A DNA stretch of 64,000 bases from contig CM077152.1 of NCBI GenBank assembly GCA_039583875.1, forward strand, positions 21,551,538 to 21,615,537, read 5' to 3'. Positions 40,612 through 51,922 of the stretch are shown here, piece after piece. Position numbers and translations under genes: made by a program. The stretch is from Platanthera guangdongensis (lineage: Eukaryota > Streptophyta > Magnoliopsida > Asparagales > Orchidaceae). The notes below the pieces were generated by a model. The model was not told the DNA's origin, did no database searches, and worked only from the letters and a program-made list of their open reading frames with translations. Position 1 is the stretch's first letter. The number at the start of each line of letters is the position of its first letter.

Positions 40612-43397
40612 TGTAGTACCCCCCCAACCTTTTGCCCGGGTCGGGCCGGAGGGGTACTACTGGTCCAAGACGTCCACCCAGGGCTCATAGGGGAAACAAT
40701 CCACCCTATTCAAGCACTATATGGACGTCTTGAGTGGTTCGAATCATAACATTCACAACCCATCAGAATATAGCGGAAGCATTAACAGAAAACCACTACA
40801 TATATATACATAACATATCATATTAATACAGAGGTTCTAGGGCCGAAGCCTTATGCGTTTATAAAAGCTTGTGGGCTATACATGTACTACATAAGTCTCT
40901 CACACACTCTCTCTTCTAAACTGCTCGGCGGTACTCACGTCTCTAAACACCGGAGACGGCGGGGGTGCATCTGCTCGAGTAGGCCTAGCTGCTGGCGTAA
41001 TCTCCTACGGCAGCGGGTCACTATGGTGCTCCACCTCCTGTGAATGGTTAATCAAATAACCGTTAGTCACAGAGCTAAGTGGAAACAAATCTCCTCCCCG
41101 GATCCACATCCTGTGGACGAGCACGCACCCACCCAACAAAAGTAAATAGCCGAAGCAAGAGAGGGTTATCACAACATTTCATATATGAACAACTAGGAGC
41201 AATTATAAAAGAGTGCAGTATAACCGAAAAAAGCAGCAATAACATAAAACGGTTATAGCAAGGCTCTACTAGCTCATCAGCACAACAAGTTTTCATATCT
41301 TGAATAATATCGCAGGCATTCACAGCCGCGCACACAAACCGCAAGCATTCATAGTCGCGCACACAAACCTTATATTAAGATCAGATTATGGGTTGGTTGC
41401 GTCTTATTAACCACGACTTAACCGAATAAGGGCTTATCAGGAGTTATTATTCATCAAGAATAATTCATAACTCACCACTCGTACTCTCATCTTCCGAGCG
41501 TGCACAAATCACCCGAGAGTCGAGGCGCTCGGCGGTTTTCATGAAATCTCGAAACACCCGGAGCTTGGTCACTTGCCTCGGCCACTCTCGTCGATATGAA
41601 ACTTATTCAAATTAGAGAGGATAATCGCGCGCGCCAATTTTCATTTTCGAAGAAAACGAGCGTAATAATATCGAGCGCGGTCCTAGACTTCCATATTTTG
41701 GGAAAAATATCAAAACTTATCCCCATGAGCTCAAATTTTGATACAACCCTTATATGGATATAAAATGAGCATAGAAAAATTTTCATAATTTTTCAAAGAG
41801 TTTTGGCCCTTTAATTTGGCCAAATAAAGTTTAATTGGTCTTTTAAAATTACCAAATCAACTCCAAAACTTTTCAAAATTTTTGTGAAAGAAGCCCTTAA
41901 CAAAGGGGACATTTTTCATGTTCAACACGTTTTCCCTAGGAGTCTATTTTAGTCTCAAAAAAAATCTACCCATTATTATAATATTATAATATTATAATAA
42001 TATATATATATATATTATTATATATATATAAATTATAAAACAGAAACACTGTTCATCTCCCCTACCCCCCGCTGGTGCACATTCCGCCGCCCTTGCGGGC
42101 TTCTCCAGCGCCGGCCGGCCACCGGCCGGCCGTGGCTCCACCACCGGCCAACCCGCCGGTGGTGTGCGCTCCCTCCGGCGGTGGTCCGGCGGCCTGCCGC
42201 CGCCGGCCGCCGCCGGAGCATTTTTTTCTTAAAAATGGACGGGAGGGGAGGGGGTGACGGCGGCGGCACTCCGGCCGCCGGGAGCGCCATGCACGACGTC
42301 AGAAATGGGGAGGGGGAGGAAGAGAGGGTTCCACCTTAGTTTGGTGGGCTCGGGAGGGGCCGGCTTGGTCGGACATGGCTCAAGGTGGTGGAGGAGGGGG
42401 AGGAGCTCCTTGGGTTGGCTTTTTCCGGCCACCAGAACTCCGGCAGAGGGGGGGGCGGGGGGGGAGAAGGGAAAGCAGGGGGAGGGAGCTGCTCTGAGAG
42501 GTATGAGGGAAAGAGAGGGGGTTGGGGTCCTTTTATAGGGTTGGGGAGGGGGAGCTTCCCTCCCATTGGCAATGTGGGATTAATCCCTCCCTAGGGAGGG
42601 ATTAATCACCACCCTCCAGCTGTCAAAGGACAGCTGGAGGTGCCACATATTCCCCATGTGGGGTATAGGGAAAAGCCTCATGGGCTTGGGCCTCCATGGT
42701 GAAGAAAGAGAGGGGGAGAGTGGGAGAAGGAGTAGGTGGGCCTCCATTTGCTTTAGGTTAGAGGCTTGATGGTTGGGGGGCCCAAGGAAAGTGAGGGGGA
42801 GTATGGGTCATCCTCTTTTGGAGAGGAGGTGAGCCTTTCATTTGGAGAAAAATCCAAAAAGTTGATTTTTAGGAGGGTTTGACCAAGTAACCCCTAGGTT
42901 GGGTCCCCCTTGCTGGTCAAAGTCAAAGTGGGTCCAAGTCGTCGGGGTCGGGTCAAAGTTCGGGTGTCGTGTCATAATTGGTGTGCGCACGCTTTTCGGT
43001 GCACAACTATGCTTGATTTGACCACGGGTTGACCAATCGTCATCGAAATTGACCGGGACGACTTCCGTTGACTTCGTATTGACCACACGAGTCTAACGCC
43101 ACTGACTGGGGTTGAATCGGAGTCCGTTTGAAAACAGTCCGAAATTTGCGCGTCGCAGCGTGCTAAAATGGTCGAAATGTGTAAAATTGTCGTTAGACCT
43201 CGGAGTCCAACTGAACGAGCTCCGATGCGCTCGTATTGACTATACGAGGCCACAGGAACTGACAGAACTCAATTCAGAGTTCTCTAGCTCTATTTCCCGC
43301 TTAGGGTTATTTCCCACCGTGTCATAGGTAGGGTTCGGGCCACTTTTATTGGGCCCACTAAGGCTCTGGTGGCCCAATAAAAGGCGGGATGTTACAA
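40612..43397 (-). repeat. 5' LTR of G1
   Basis: It is 2786 bp, from TGTAGTACC to GGCGGGATGTTACA on the plus strand. A TATA box (CCCTATAAAAGG, minus) is at 42529-42540. It matches the 3' LTR apart from the MITE and small indels, including a G-run difference near 42450. Confidence 0.93.
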
Positions 43398-43402
43398 GTA
43401 GT

Positions 43403-43447
43403 ACCCCTCCGGCCCGACCCGGGCAAAAGGTTAGGGGGGGTCCTACA
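43403..43447 (+). repeat. Last 45 bp of the G2 5' LTR
   Basis: TACCCCTCCGGCCCGACCC onward to TCCTACA continues the G2 LTR after the G1 insertion. The following AA-TGGATCAGAGCC (43450-43461) is the primer site of G2, with one base missing from the canonical TGGTATCAGAGC. Confidence 0.9.
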
Positions 43448-43676
43448 AATGGATCAGAGCCATCACGATTCGTCCTTGTGGAGCAGTCTCAGGATCCCTC
43501 CGTCCGTCGCTTCGTTCTAGGTTCGGGACGAACCTTGCAGTGGAAGCCTGGTGGACCCTAGTGTAGAGGCTTAGGGATTCTAGACTGTGCGTTAGTACGC
43601 CCATACACCATTGTTTTTCGCTTGGGTTGTCGCTTTTGGAAATTCCCTTACTTTTGCAAAATACTGACACTCTTTC

Positions 43677-44852
43677 ATGTTACTTCTCCAGATACCGGAG
43701 TACAGTAACGGGGGATCCTCGTCCAGAGGATACGTTCCAGTCACCCCACCACCAGACCCGGTTGCTCCCGCAGCCGTACCGTTTGCCGAGTCAGATATAG
43801 GGCAGACACTGACGGCTATACTAGCGACTTTCCGAGATGCCCTGGCACAGCCACCGCGGGAGATGACCGCACCCACAGATCTGCTGACGACTTTTCGAGG
43901 ACTGAGGCCTCCCCCTTTCAGGGGTACAGAGACGACCATTCAGGTAGAGGAGTGGGTGGAGCGAGTGGAGGAGCTGTTGGTAGGGATGATGTGCCCAGCT
44001 GTGGCAGCAGTCTCTTTGGTGGTGACCCTCTTGGAGGGATATGCGAGGGATTGGTGGAGAGCGTCTAGTCACTTTACTTCCGAGGTCGGCCGATGAGCAC
44101 GATCCTTTGGGGGGAGTTCTCCGTGGCTGTGCAAGAATTTTTCATCACAGATGCAGACCGAGCCGCGCTGCAAGAGAGGTTCCTGCTCACTCGACAGGGC
44201 AACCGCACTGTGGCAGAGTATGAGAGAGAGTTCATACACCTGGCACGCTTCGCCGGGAACCTGGCTGCCTCCGACAGGGATAGGGCTTCTCGGTTCTACC
44301 GAGGACTACGAGGCGACCTGAGGCAGTCCTTGATTATGCTCTCTCAGGCCACCTTCCACACCATAGCCACCCATGCGGCAGCTCTAGAGTTGGACCAGCA
44401 GATGGTGGCTCAGCGGCGCAGAGGTCAAGTAGAGCTTCCTCGAGACCAGAGGCGAGACGTTGGAGTCGCTCCCCATAGATAGGATAGAGAGAGTAGACAG
44501 CGACGCCGCAGGCTGCCTTATAGGCGCCCACCAGCACCCCCAGCACCCCCAGCTGCACAGCAAGACAGTAGACCAGCTCCAGCTCCACAGCCCCCACTAG
44601 TGGCCAGACGAGATGTTCCCTTCGTAGGGAACTGCTTCTTGTGTCAGCAGCCGGGACATATGAGGGCCTTCTGCCCTCAGGCGATAGGGAGACCAGGACT
44701 AGGAGCAGTCCAGGGTGGAAAGCCGGCACGGGGACAGGGTCAAAGAGGCCGTAGAGGCCGAGCTGGCAGGAGAGGCCAGCAGGGCCGAGCAGCTCCCCAG
44801 GAGGCCTATGCACTGGACCTGCAGCATGGACCAGCCCCTGACGTAGTCATAG
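43677..44852 (+). pseudogene. G2 gag
   Basis: The start MLLLQIPEYSNGGSSSRGYV is at 43677. The core VEELLVGMMCPAVAAVSL and ARDWWRAS are in the first frame. A frameshift near 44085 moves the rest to 44093-44482 (FLLTRQGNRTVAEYEREFIH), and a TAG near 44480 follows. The zinc knuckle CFLCQQPGHMRAFC is in the frame at 44600-44872. The bases before the start (TTCATGTTACTTCTCCAG) also look like a splice acceptor. Unspliced Gag would end at 44872; the exon end by splicing is 44852. Confidence 0.88.
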
Positions 44853-44971
44853 GTATATATCCTAGGCGATAGAAGATATCAGATCTTCCACTATTGTTGT
44901 ATATTTCATATATATATATATATGTATATTAGTTGGATGATATATATCTATATGTTTTCCTATGACGTCAG
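44853..44971 (+). other. Predicted gag/protease intron of G2 (119 nt)
   Basis: The donor is CATAG|GTATAT and the acceptor GACGTCAG|GAATC. The interior contains a long AT/TATA run. Joining 44852 to 44972 makes GGA within PDVVIG-ILLVEG, in phase 1. Without splicing the frame stops at 44872. Confidence 0.78.
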
Positions 44972-47900
44972 GAATCTTGTTGGTAGAAGGTCACCCTGCC
45001 AAAACCCTTTTTGACACAGGAGCGACTCATTCTTTCGTCTCCCACAATTTCATCGCAACAAAGGGAAATGTTATTCGCTCAACCGGACTGTCTATACGAA
45101 TCCGTTTACCAGACGGGTCGGATATGACATCCACCGAAAAGTGTTCGTTCCAGGCTACGCTGGGAGAGGTAGAGTTTGAAGTCTATGCAACCATCCTAGC
45201 TATAACTGGGTTTGACATAATTCTGGGAATGGACTGGCTGGCTGAGCACCAAGCCCAGATAAACTGTTCCACGCGAGAAGTCCGGCTACAGAATCCAAAT
45301 GGCCAGAGCGTCGCGTTGACAGGTGTGTCATCTGTCTCTCGTATTATCTTGACTTCTACACAGATGGTGAAGTCAGTCCGTCAGAAGGATGAAGTATTCC
45401 TTATTTATTTCGAGATGGAAGATAAGACCCAGGCGCTCGCCAAGGTCCCAGTAGTCCGAGACTTTCCAGATATCTTCCCTGAGTCCCTCCTGGGATTGCC
45501 ACCTCAGCGAGAGGTCGACTTCCAGATCGAGCTCGTGTCCGGAGCACGGCCAGTATCGCGAGCCCCCTACCGGATGGCCCCAAGGGAGCTGACTGAACTA
45601 AAGATCCAGCTACAAGAACTAATAGATGCTGGATTCGTCCGTCCAAGTTCCTCGCCCCGGGAGCCCCGGTACTTTTCATCAAGAAGAAGGACGGGACTCT
45701 GCGACTGTGCATCGACTATAGGGAGCTAAATAAGCTTACTGTACGCAACACGTACCCCCTTCCTAGGATCGACGAACTGTTCGATCAGTTACAAGGTGCT
45801 TCGGTATTCTCCAAAATGGACCTTAGGTCCGGCTATTATCAGCTTCGGATCCGAGAGGAAGATATTCCTAAGAATGCCTTCAGCTCCCGATACGGTCTTT
45901 ACGAGTTCCTAGTGATGCCCTTCGGGCTCACCAACGCTCCCTCCGCCTTCATGGCCCTGATGAATAGAGTCTTCGAACCCTTCTTGGATCACTTTGTCAT
46001 CGTCTTTATAGACGATATCCTAATCTACTCGAAGAACAAGACGGACCATACCCGGCACCTGCAGATGGTTCTATTAAAGCTCCGGGAGCACTCTCTCTTC
46101 GCCAAATTCAGTAAGTACGAATTTTGGCTAGAAGAAGTTGGATTCTTGGGCCACAAGATAAACAAGGAAGGAGTGGCAGTGGACCAAGCCAAGATCCAGG
46201 CAGTACAAAATTGGCCGCCACTCAGGACGGCTGCGGATATCCGGAGTTTCCTCGGCCTTGCCGGATACTACAGGAAGTTTGTCGAGGGATTTTCCTAGAT
46301 TGCCCTACCCCTGACTGCTCTCACCAAGAAGGACGTCGTATTTCGATGGACGCCGGAGTGCGAGGCTGCGTTCATCGAACTGAAGAAGCGTCTGACTTCC
46401 GCGCCAATCCTTACGATTCCTTCAGGGACCGAGGGATTTCAAATCTACACTGATGCCTCCCCGAAAGGATTGGGAGCAGTCCTAATGCAGCATGGTAAGG
46501 TAGTGGCCTACGCTTCGCGGCAATTAAAGCCGCATGAATTAAACTACGCAGCACACGATTTAGAGTTGGGCGCCGTCGTCTTCGCCCTTAAAATCTGGAG
46601 GCATTATCTGTACGGAGTAAAATGTGAGATCTTCTCCGACCACAAGAGCCTCAAGTATATTTTCACGCAGAAAGAGCTGAATCTCCGGCAGCGCCGATGG
46701 TTGGAATTCTTATGCGATTACGACTTCACTCTCCAATATCACCCCGGGAAGGCTAATAGAGTCGCTGACGCCTTGAGCCGCCAGCCTGCGATAGTCGGGA
46801 GTTGGATGGAGCAGATCCCTAAGGAACTTTTCCAGTCTTTGATAGACTTGGAGATTACCCTGGTTGCCCGAAGAGATCCGGAAGAGTACTATTCTCAGCT
46901 GTATTGGATGGAGATCCAATGCGATATCCGGGACCGGATACGAGAAGCCCAGAAGATCGACCCAGAGGTAATCCGATCTCTGCAAGGAGGGGCACAGGAG
47001 CATTATAACTAGCATGATGGGATTCTATAATTCAAGCATCGCATATTTATTCCCGCTACTGGAGGGATTCATGGGGAAATTCTGCAAGAGGCCCATCAGT
47101 CGAGGTACTCGATTCACCCTGGTGTAGTTAAGATGTACGTGGACTTGCGTAGGACCATTTACTGGCCCGGAATGAAGAGAGATGTCACCGACTTCGTGGC
47201 CCGGTGTCAGACCTGTCAGAAGGTCAAAGCTGAATACCACAGTCTAGGAGGCCTATTGCAACCCTTGTCGATACCATAATGGAAGTTCGAAGACATCTCC
47301 ATGGACTTCGTCCACGGCCTACCTCGATCTCGTGCTGGGAATGACTCAATATGGGTGGTCGTAGATTGACTCACCAAGGTAGCGCGGTTCATTCCAAACC
47401 GACAGGGTGACGGAGTAGATATCCTGGCCAGGATGTTCCTAGAACAAGTGGTACGATTTCACGGAGTACCAAAGTCCATCGTGTCTGATCGTGACGGTCG
47501 TTTCACATCTAAGGAATGGAGGCGGGTGCAGGCATATTTGGGAACCAAGTTGGCCTTCAGCACTGCCTTCCACCCGCAGACAGACGGACAGACGGAGAGG
47601 ACGAACCGGACGATGGAGGATCTTCTTCGACTGTGCATAGTGGAGCACAATGAGCCATGGGAGCAGCTGTTGCCGTTAGTCGAATTTTCGTACAATAACA
47701 GCTACCAGGCTAGTATTAAGATGGCTCCGTACGAGGCATTGTATGGAAGGCGTTGCCGAACACCGTTGACTTGGGCTCAGGAAGAGGACCCGGAAGCCTT
47801 GGGAGTGGCTTACATCGATGACGCTACGGCAGCGATACGGCTAATTCAGGAGCGAATGCGGGAAGCGCAGAGCCGGCAGGCTAAGTACTATGATGCGCAA

Positions 47901-48339
47901 CACCGACCGGTGGAGTTCAGCGTGGGGAAATGGTGTTTCTAAAATAAAACCCATGCATGGTGTCTCTCGATTGAGGAAGCAGAAAAAGTTAGATCCCCGC
48001 TTCTTGGGCCCCTATCCGGTGATAGAGCGTGTTGGCCCCGTCGCCTATCGTTTAGCCTTACCCCCAGAGTTGGGGAATCTTCATAATGTGTTTCATGTCT
48101 CTTCCTTGAGACGAGTCCTCCGGCAACCAGAGCAGTACCTTCCTACCCCTCCGGCGCAACTACTGTCAGATAGATCCGTCCGGCTCGAACCCGTCAGAGT
48201 AATAGATTACAAGGTGAAGACACTACGGAACAAAACCATTCTGATGGTTAAGGTGCTATGGTCAAATTGTGGACGAGAAGAGTTCACATGGGAGCCTGAA
48301 GCACTCCTCCGAGAAAAGCACTCAGAGCTCTTTCCCCAG
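44972..48339 (+). pseudogene. G2 pol: protease, RT, RNase H, integrase, chromodomain (many breaks)
   Basis: Domains in order: protease [15 protein letters not shown] with IDYREL region, [24 protein letters not shown] and [12 protein letters not shown]; RNase [11 protein letters not shown]; integrase zinc site and [31 protein letters not shown]; and a chromodomain with LRNKTILMVKVLWSN and EEFTWEPEALL. Breaks include a one-base loss near 45660, TAG at 46296-46298, a 9-base deletion near 46970, TAG at 47010-47012, TAA near 47275, TGA at 47367-47369 and a one-base loss near 47933. The final frame runs on into the LTR to 48564. This copy is clearly inactive. Confidence 0.92.
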
Positions 48340-48407
48340 GTATGTTACTTTTTCCCCCTACTTCAAGCAAATTTTCGGGGACGAAAATCCTTTTATTTTT
48401 ATTGGAT

Positions 48408-50236
48408 TGTAACATCCCGCCTTTTATTGGGCCACCAGAGCCTTAGTGGGCCCAATAAAAGTGGCCCGAACCCTACCCATGACCCGATGGGAAATAACCC
48501 TAAGCGGGAAATAGAGCTAGAGAACTCTGAATTGAGTTCTGTCAGTTCTTGTGGCCTCGTATAGTCAATACGAGCGCATCGGAACTCGTTCAGTTGGACT
48601 CCGAGGTCTAACGACAATTTTACACATCTCGACCATTTTAGCGCGCTGCGACGCGCAAATTTCGGACTTTCGTCAAACGGACTCTGATTCAACCCCAGTC
48701 AGTGGCTTTAGACTCGTGCGGTCAATACGAAGTCAACGGAAGTCGTCCCGGTCAATTTCGATGACGATTGGTCAACCCGTGGTCAAATCAAGCATAGTTG
48801 TGCACCGAAAAGCGTGCGCACACCAATTATGACACGACACCCGAACTTTGACCCGACCCCGACGACTTGGACCCACTTTGACTTTGACCAGCAAGGGGGA
48901 CCCAACCTAGGGTTGACTTGGTCAAACCCTCATAAAAATCCACTTTTTGGATTTTTCTCCAAGTGAGGGGTCCACCTCCTCTCCAAAGAAGGATGGCCCA
49001 TGCCCCCCTCACTCTCCATGGGCCCCAACCAGCAAGCCTCCCAAAGCTCAAGTGGAGGCCCACCCACTTTTCTTTTCTCTCACTCTCCCCCTCTCTTTCT
49101 TCACCATAAAGGGCCCATCCATTTTCCCCACATGGGGGAAAATGGGAGACTTCCAGCTGTCATTAGACAGCTGGAGGGTGGGGATTAGTCCCACACCACC
49201 CAAAGGGAGGGAACTCTCCCTCCCCCTCCATATAAAAGGACCTCCCCTCCCCTAATCCTCCTCACACCTCTCAGAGAAGCTCTCTCCCCCTTCTCCCCCC
49301 TCTGCCGGAGCTCAGGTGGCCGAAAAAAGCCAAGCCGGAGCTCCTCCTCCCCTCCTCCACCACCTTGAGCCATGTCCGACCAAGCCGGCCCCTCCCGAGC
49401 CCACCAAACTCAGGTGGAAGCCTTCTCCCTCCTCCTTCTCCATTTTGGACGTCTTTCATGGCACTCCCGGCGGCCGGAGCGCCGCCGCCGTCACCCCCTC
49501 CCCTCCCGTCCATTTTTAAGAAAAAAATGCTCTGGCGGCGGCCGGCGGCGGCAGGCCGCCGGACCACCGCCGGAGGGAGCGCCCACCACCGGCGGGTTGG
49601 CCGGTGGTGGAGCCACGGCCGGCCGGTGGCCTGCCGGCGGCTGGAGAAGCCCGTAAGGGGCGGCGGAATGATACAGCGGGGGGTAGGGGAGATGAACAGT
49701 AGTTCTGTTTTATAATATATATATATATATAATAATATATTATATATATTATTATAATATTATAATATTATAATAATGGGTAGATTTTATTTGAGACTAA
49801 AATAGGCTCATAGGAAAAAAGTGTTGAACATGAAAAATGTCCCCTTTGTTAAGGGCTTCCTCCACAAAAATTTTGAGAATTTTCGGTGTTGATTTGGTAT
49901 TTTTAAAATCCCAATTAAATTTTATTTGGCCAAATTAAAGGGCCAAAACTCTTTGAAAAATTATGAAAATTTTTCTATGCTCATTTTATATCCATATAAG
50001 GGTTGTATCAAAATTGGAGCTCATGGGGATAAGTTTTGATATTTTTCCCAAAATATGGAATCCTAGGACCGCGCTCGATATTATTACGCTCGTTTTCTTC
50101 GAAAATGAAAATTGGAGCGCGCGACTATCCTCTCTAATTTGAATAAGTTTCATATCGACGAGAGTGGCCGAGGCAAGTGACCAAGCTCCGGGTGTTTCGA
50201 GATTTCATGAAAACTGTCGAGCGCCTCGACTCTCGG
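48408..50236 (+). repeat. 3' LTR of G2, truncated by G3
   Basis: It begins TGTAACATCCCGCC after the TTTTCGGGGACGAAAATCC tract and matches 27493-29320 closely. It stops at CTCTCGG, where G3 begins (probable G3 duplication CTCGG at 50232-50236). The remaining part of the LTR lies beyond the window. Confidence 0.92.
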
Positions 50237-50512
50237 TGTAACGCCCCGAAACTCAAAGGAGCAAAGGGGGACGTTTTGGGCCAGTTTTGGTTTCTGGCTG
50301 AAGGCACACGGCCTGGGACACGGGCGTGTCCCAGGGCGTGTCAAGCGTGTGTCGACACTTAGCCGCGAAGTCGTCGAGTTATTCTCGACGATTCGTCGAG
50401 AATGGGCACACGGCCTGCGACACGGGCGTGTCGCAGGGCGTGTCTACCCGTGTCGACACTTAGCCGTGAAATCGTCGAGTTATTCTCGACGATTCATCGA
50501 GAATGGGTACAC
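50237..50512 (+). repeat. G3 5' LTR, first 276 bp, with palindrome cluster
   Basis: It starts TGTAACGCCCCGAAACTC, as does the 3' LTR at 63451. It contains perfect hairpins CCTGGGACACG-gg-CGTGTCCCAGG (50312-50335) and CCTGCGACACG-gg-CGTGTCGCAGG (50414-50437), plus TCGTCGAG-ttatt-CTCGACGA (50371-50391). N2 begins at 50513. Confidence 0.93.
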
Positions 50513-51328
50513 TGTACAACCCCGTATTCGCCCCTGCTCCTTCTAGCCTGGCGGCCTGGTGGGGCGAGACCGGCCGGGGGCCGGGGTCTCGCCCCTGCTC
50601 CTTCTAGCCTGGTGGCCTGGTGGGGCGAGACCGACCGGGGGCCGGGGTCTCGCCCTTGCTCCTTCTAGCCTGGTGGCCTGGTGGGGCGAGACCGGCCGGG
50701 GGCCGGGGTCTCGCCCCTGCTCCTTCTAGCCTGGCGGCCTGGTGGGGCGAGACCGGCCGGGGTCTCGCCCCTGCCCCTTCTAGCCTGGCGGCCTGGCGGG
50801 GCGAGACCGGCCGGGGGCCGGGGTCTCGCCCCCTGCCCCTTCTAGCTTGGCGGCCTGGCGGGGCGAGACCGGTCAGAGGCCGCGGTCTCGCCCTTGCCCC
50901 CCCTGCAGTTTTACCTTCTTGCCCTCGGGGGGAATTCCCCCTTTACCCCCGACGTGGCTGTTCTCTATTGGCCCGAGGCCTTTTGGCCGTAGGGGTATTT
51001 CGGTCTTTTTACCCCAGGACTTGGAAAAACTATAAATAGACCCCCTTGGGTGCCTTGGAGAGGATCTTTTTCTTAGCTTCCTCCTCCCTTAGCTTCTTCT
51101 TGGTAGAGTGGAGAGAGCTCTCCAAGGCGCCTAGCCTAGCCCTTTGGTAAGGGAGGGGAAGAGCTCAGGTAGCCTTCCGGGTGTGAGGTGGGACCTCCGT
51201 GCTAGAGCCGAGGGTTTGTTCATAGTATCCTAAGTCTCCGGTCCGTGACGTTCTCTCGAGTGTAGTAGGTGTGAGGTCACCCCTTTCAGGGACCCCGAAC
51301 TCCACAGAGGTCAATTTTGGCTTCAACA
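50513..51328 (+). repeat. 5' LTR of N2
   Basis: TGTACAACCCCGTATTCGCC is followed at once by six GC-rich hairpin units, most of them 61 bp (50550-50905). A TATA box (CTATAAATAG) is at 51030-51039, and the R/U5 ends GGCTTCAACA. The AT-rich block seen after the first 20 bases of the N1 and S1 LTRs is missing. Confidence 0.93.
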
Positions 51329-51384
51329 CTTTTGGTGCGGTGAGCGTGGAGAGTGACCAGCACAGAAGATCTCGAGAGGGTGTC

Positions 51385-51792
51385 ATGACGGGAGGTCAAG
51401 GAGGTAGTGATGATCTCGGCAAGCTCCCCAGCCCAGGACCCTTTGTTGGGAGGCAAGAGTTCATGGCCTCCATCCAAGACATCATGGAGATGTTGCGAAG
51501 CATTGCTCCTCAGGGTGGTAGCTCGACCCCGATCCCCCAGGAGCTAGCTCCCCCCATTCTCGGCGAGACAGCTTCAAGGCATCTCGACGAGACAGCTTCA
51601 AGGGATCTCGGCAAGACAGCTTCCAGGGATCTCGGCGAGGCTGCCCCAAGGTGGTTAGGCGAGAGTGCCCCAGGGAGGCAGGAACCCAGGCAACTCCCAT
51701 CTCCACCACATCAAGTTTTGGCGGTCAGCCAAGGGAGAAAAAGACGAAGGAGGAATCGCTCAGGGGGAAGGAACCGAGGCCCCCAGGAATAG
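51385..51792 (+). pseudogene. N2 gag stub
   Basis: The start MTGGQGGSDDLGKLPSPG matches the N1 gag start for about 60 residues (EFMASIQDIMEMLRSIAPQG). The sequence then becomes a run of 8-residue repeats (LGETASRH, LDETASRD, LGKTASRD, LGEAAPRW) and ends with an Arg-rich tail at 51792. The retrotrans-gag core is absent, so this is not a working Gag. The retained 5' part may matter for RNA packaging rather than for protein. Confidence 0.85.
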
Positions 51793-51922
51793 GGAGTGAG
51801 TGGAGAGATCTCACCCTAAGGCGCCCAGAGTTCCATATGTATTTTCCTTGTAATGAGTATCCCCTGCCAAGTTAGGTCAGGGTAGGTTGTATGTAATGTC
51901 TTTTTCTTTACCAAGTCTTTTT

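Larger units (their letters stand above)
31093..43397 (-). mobile_element. G1: Ty3/gypsy chromovirus, same family as G2, inserted in the G2 5' LTR
   Basis: The element is 12305 bp on the minus strand. The 3' LTR is 31093-34347 (it contains a 487-bp MITE) and the 5' LTR is 40612-43397. The perfect duplication AGTAG (31088-31092, 43398-43402) interrupts the G2 LTR 45 bp from its 3' end. The interior holds gag, the gag/protease intron, and a complete pol, plus an anomalous 913-bp duplication with a Cassandra/5S fragment between the copies. Two pol stops and at least one gag stop are present. LTR similarity to G2 is high by eye. Confidence 0.94.
27493..50236 (+). mobile_element. G2: Ty3/gypsy chromovirus (Del/Tekay-like), interrupted by G1 and G3
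   Basis: The 5' LTR (27493-31092 plus 43403-43447) starts TGTAACATCCCGCC and ends CCTACA. The interior (43448-48407) has a primer site, gag, an apparent intron, and protease-RT-RNase H-integrase-chromodomain. The 3' LTR (48408-50236) is cut by G3. G1 sits inside the 5' LTR. The bases before the left end are TAATG; the matching duplication lies beyond the window. Multiple stops and frameshifts make it the most decayed of the three chromoviruses, consistent with its outer position in the nest. Confidence 0.92.

Noticed and set aside
48340..48367. Short intron (28 nt) after the G2 chromodomain
   Set aside because: Splicing GTATGT...TTCAAG would be in a plausible place, but it is far shorter than the minimum for plant introns.
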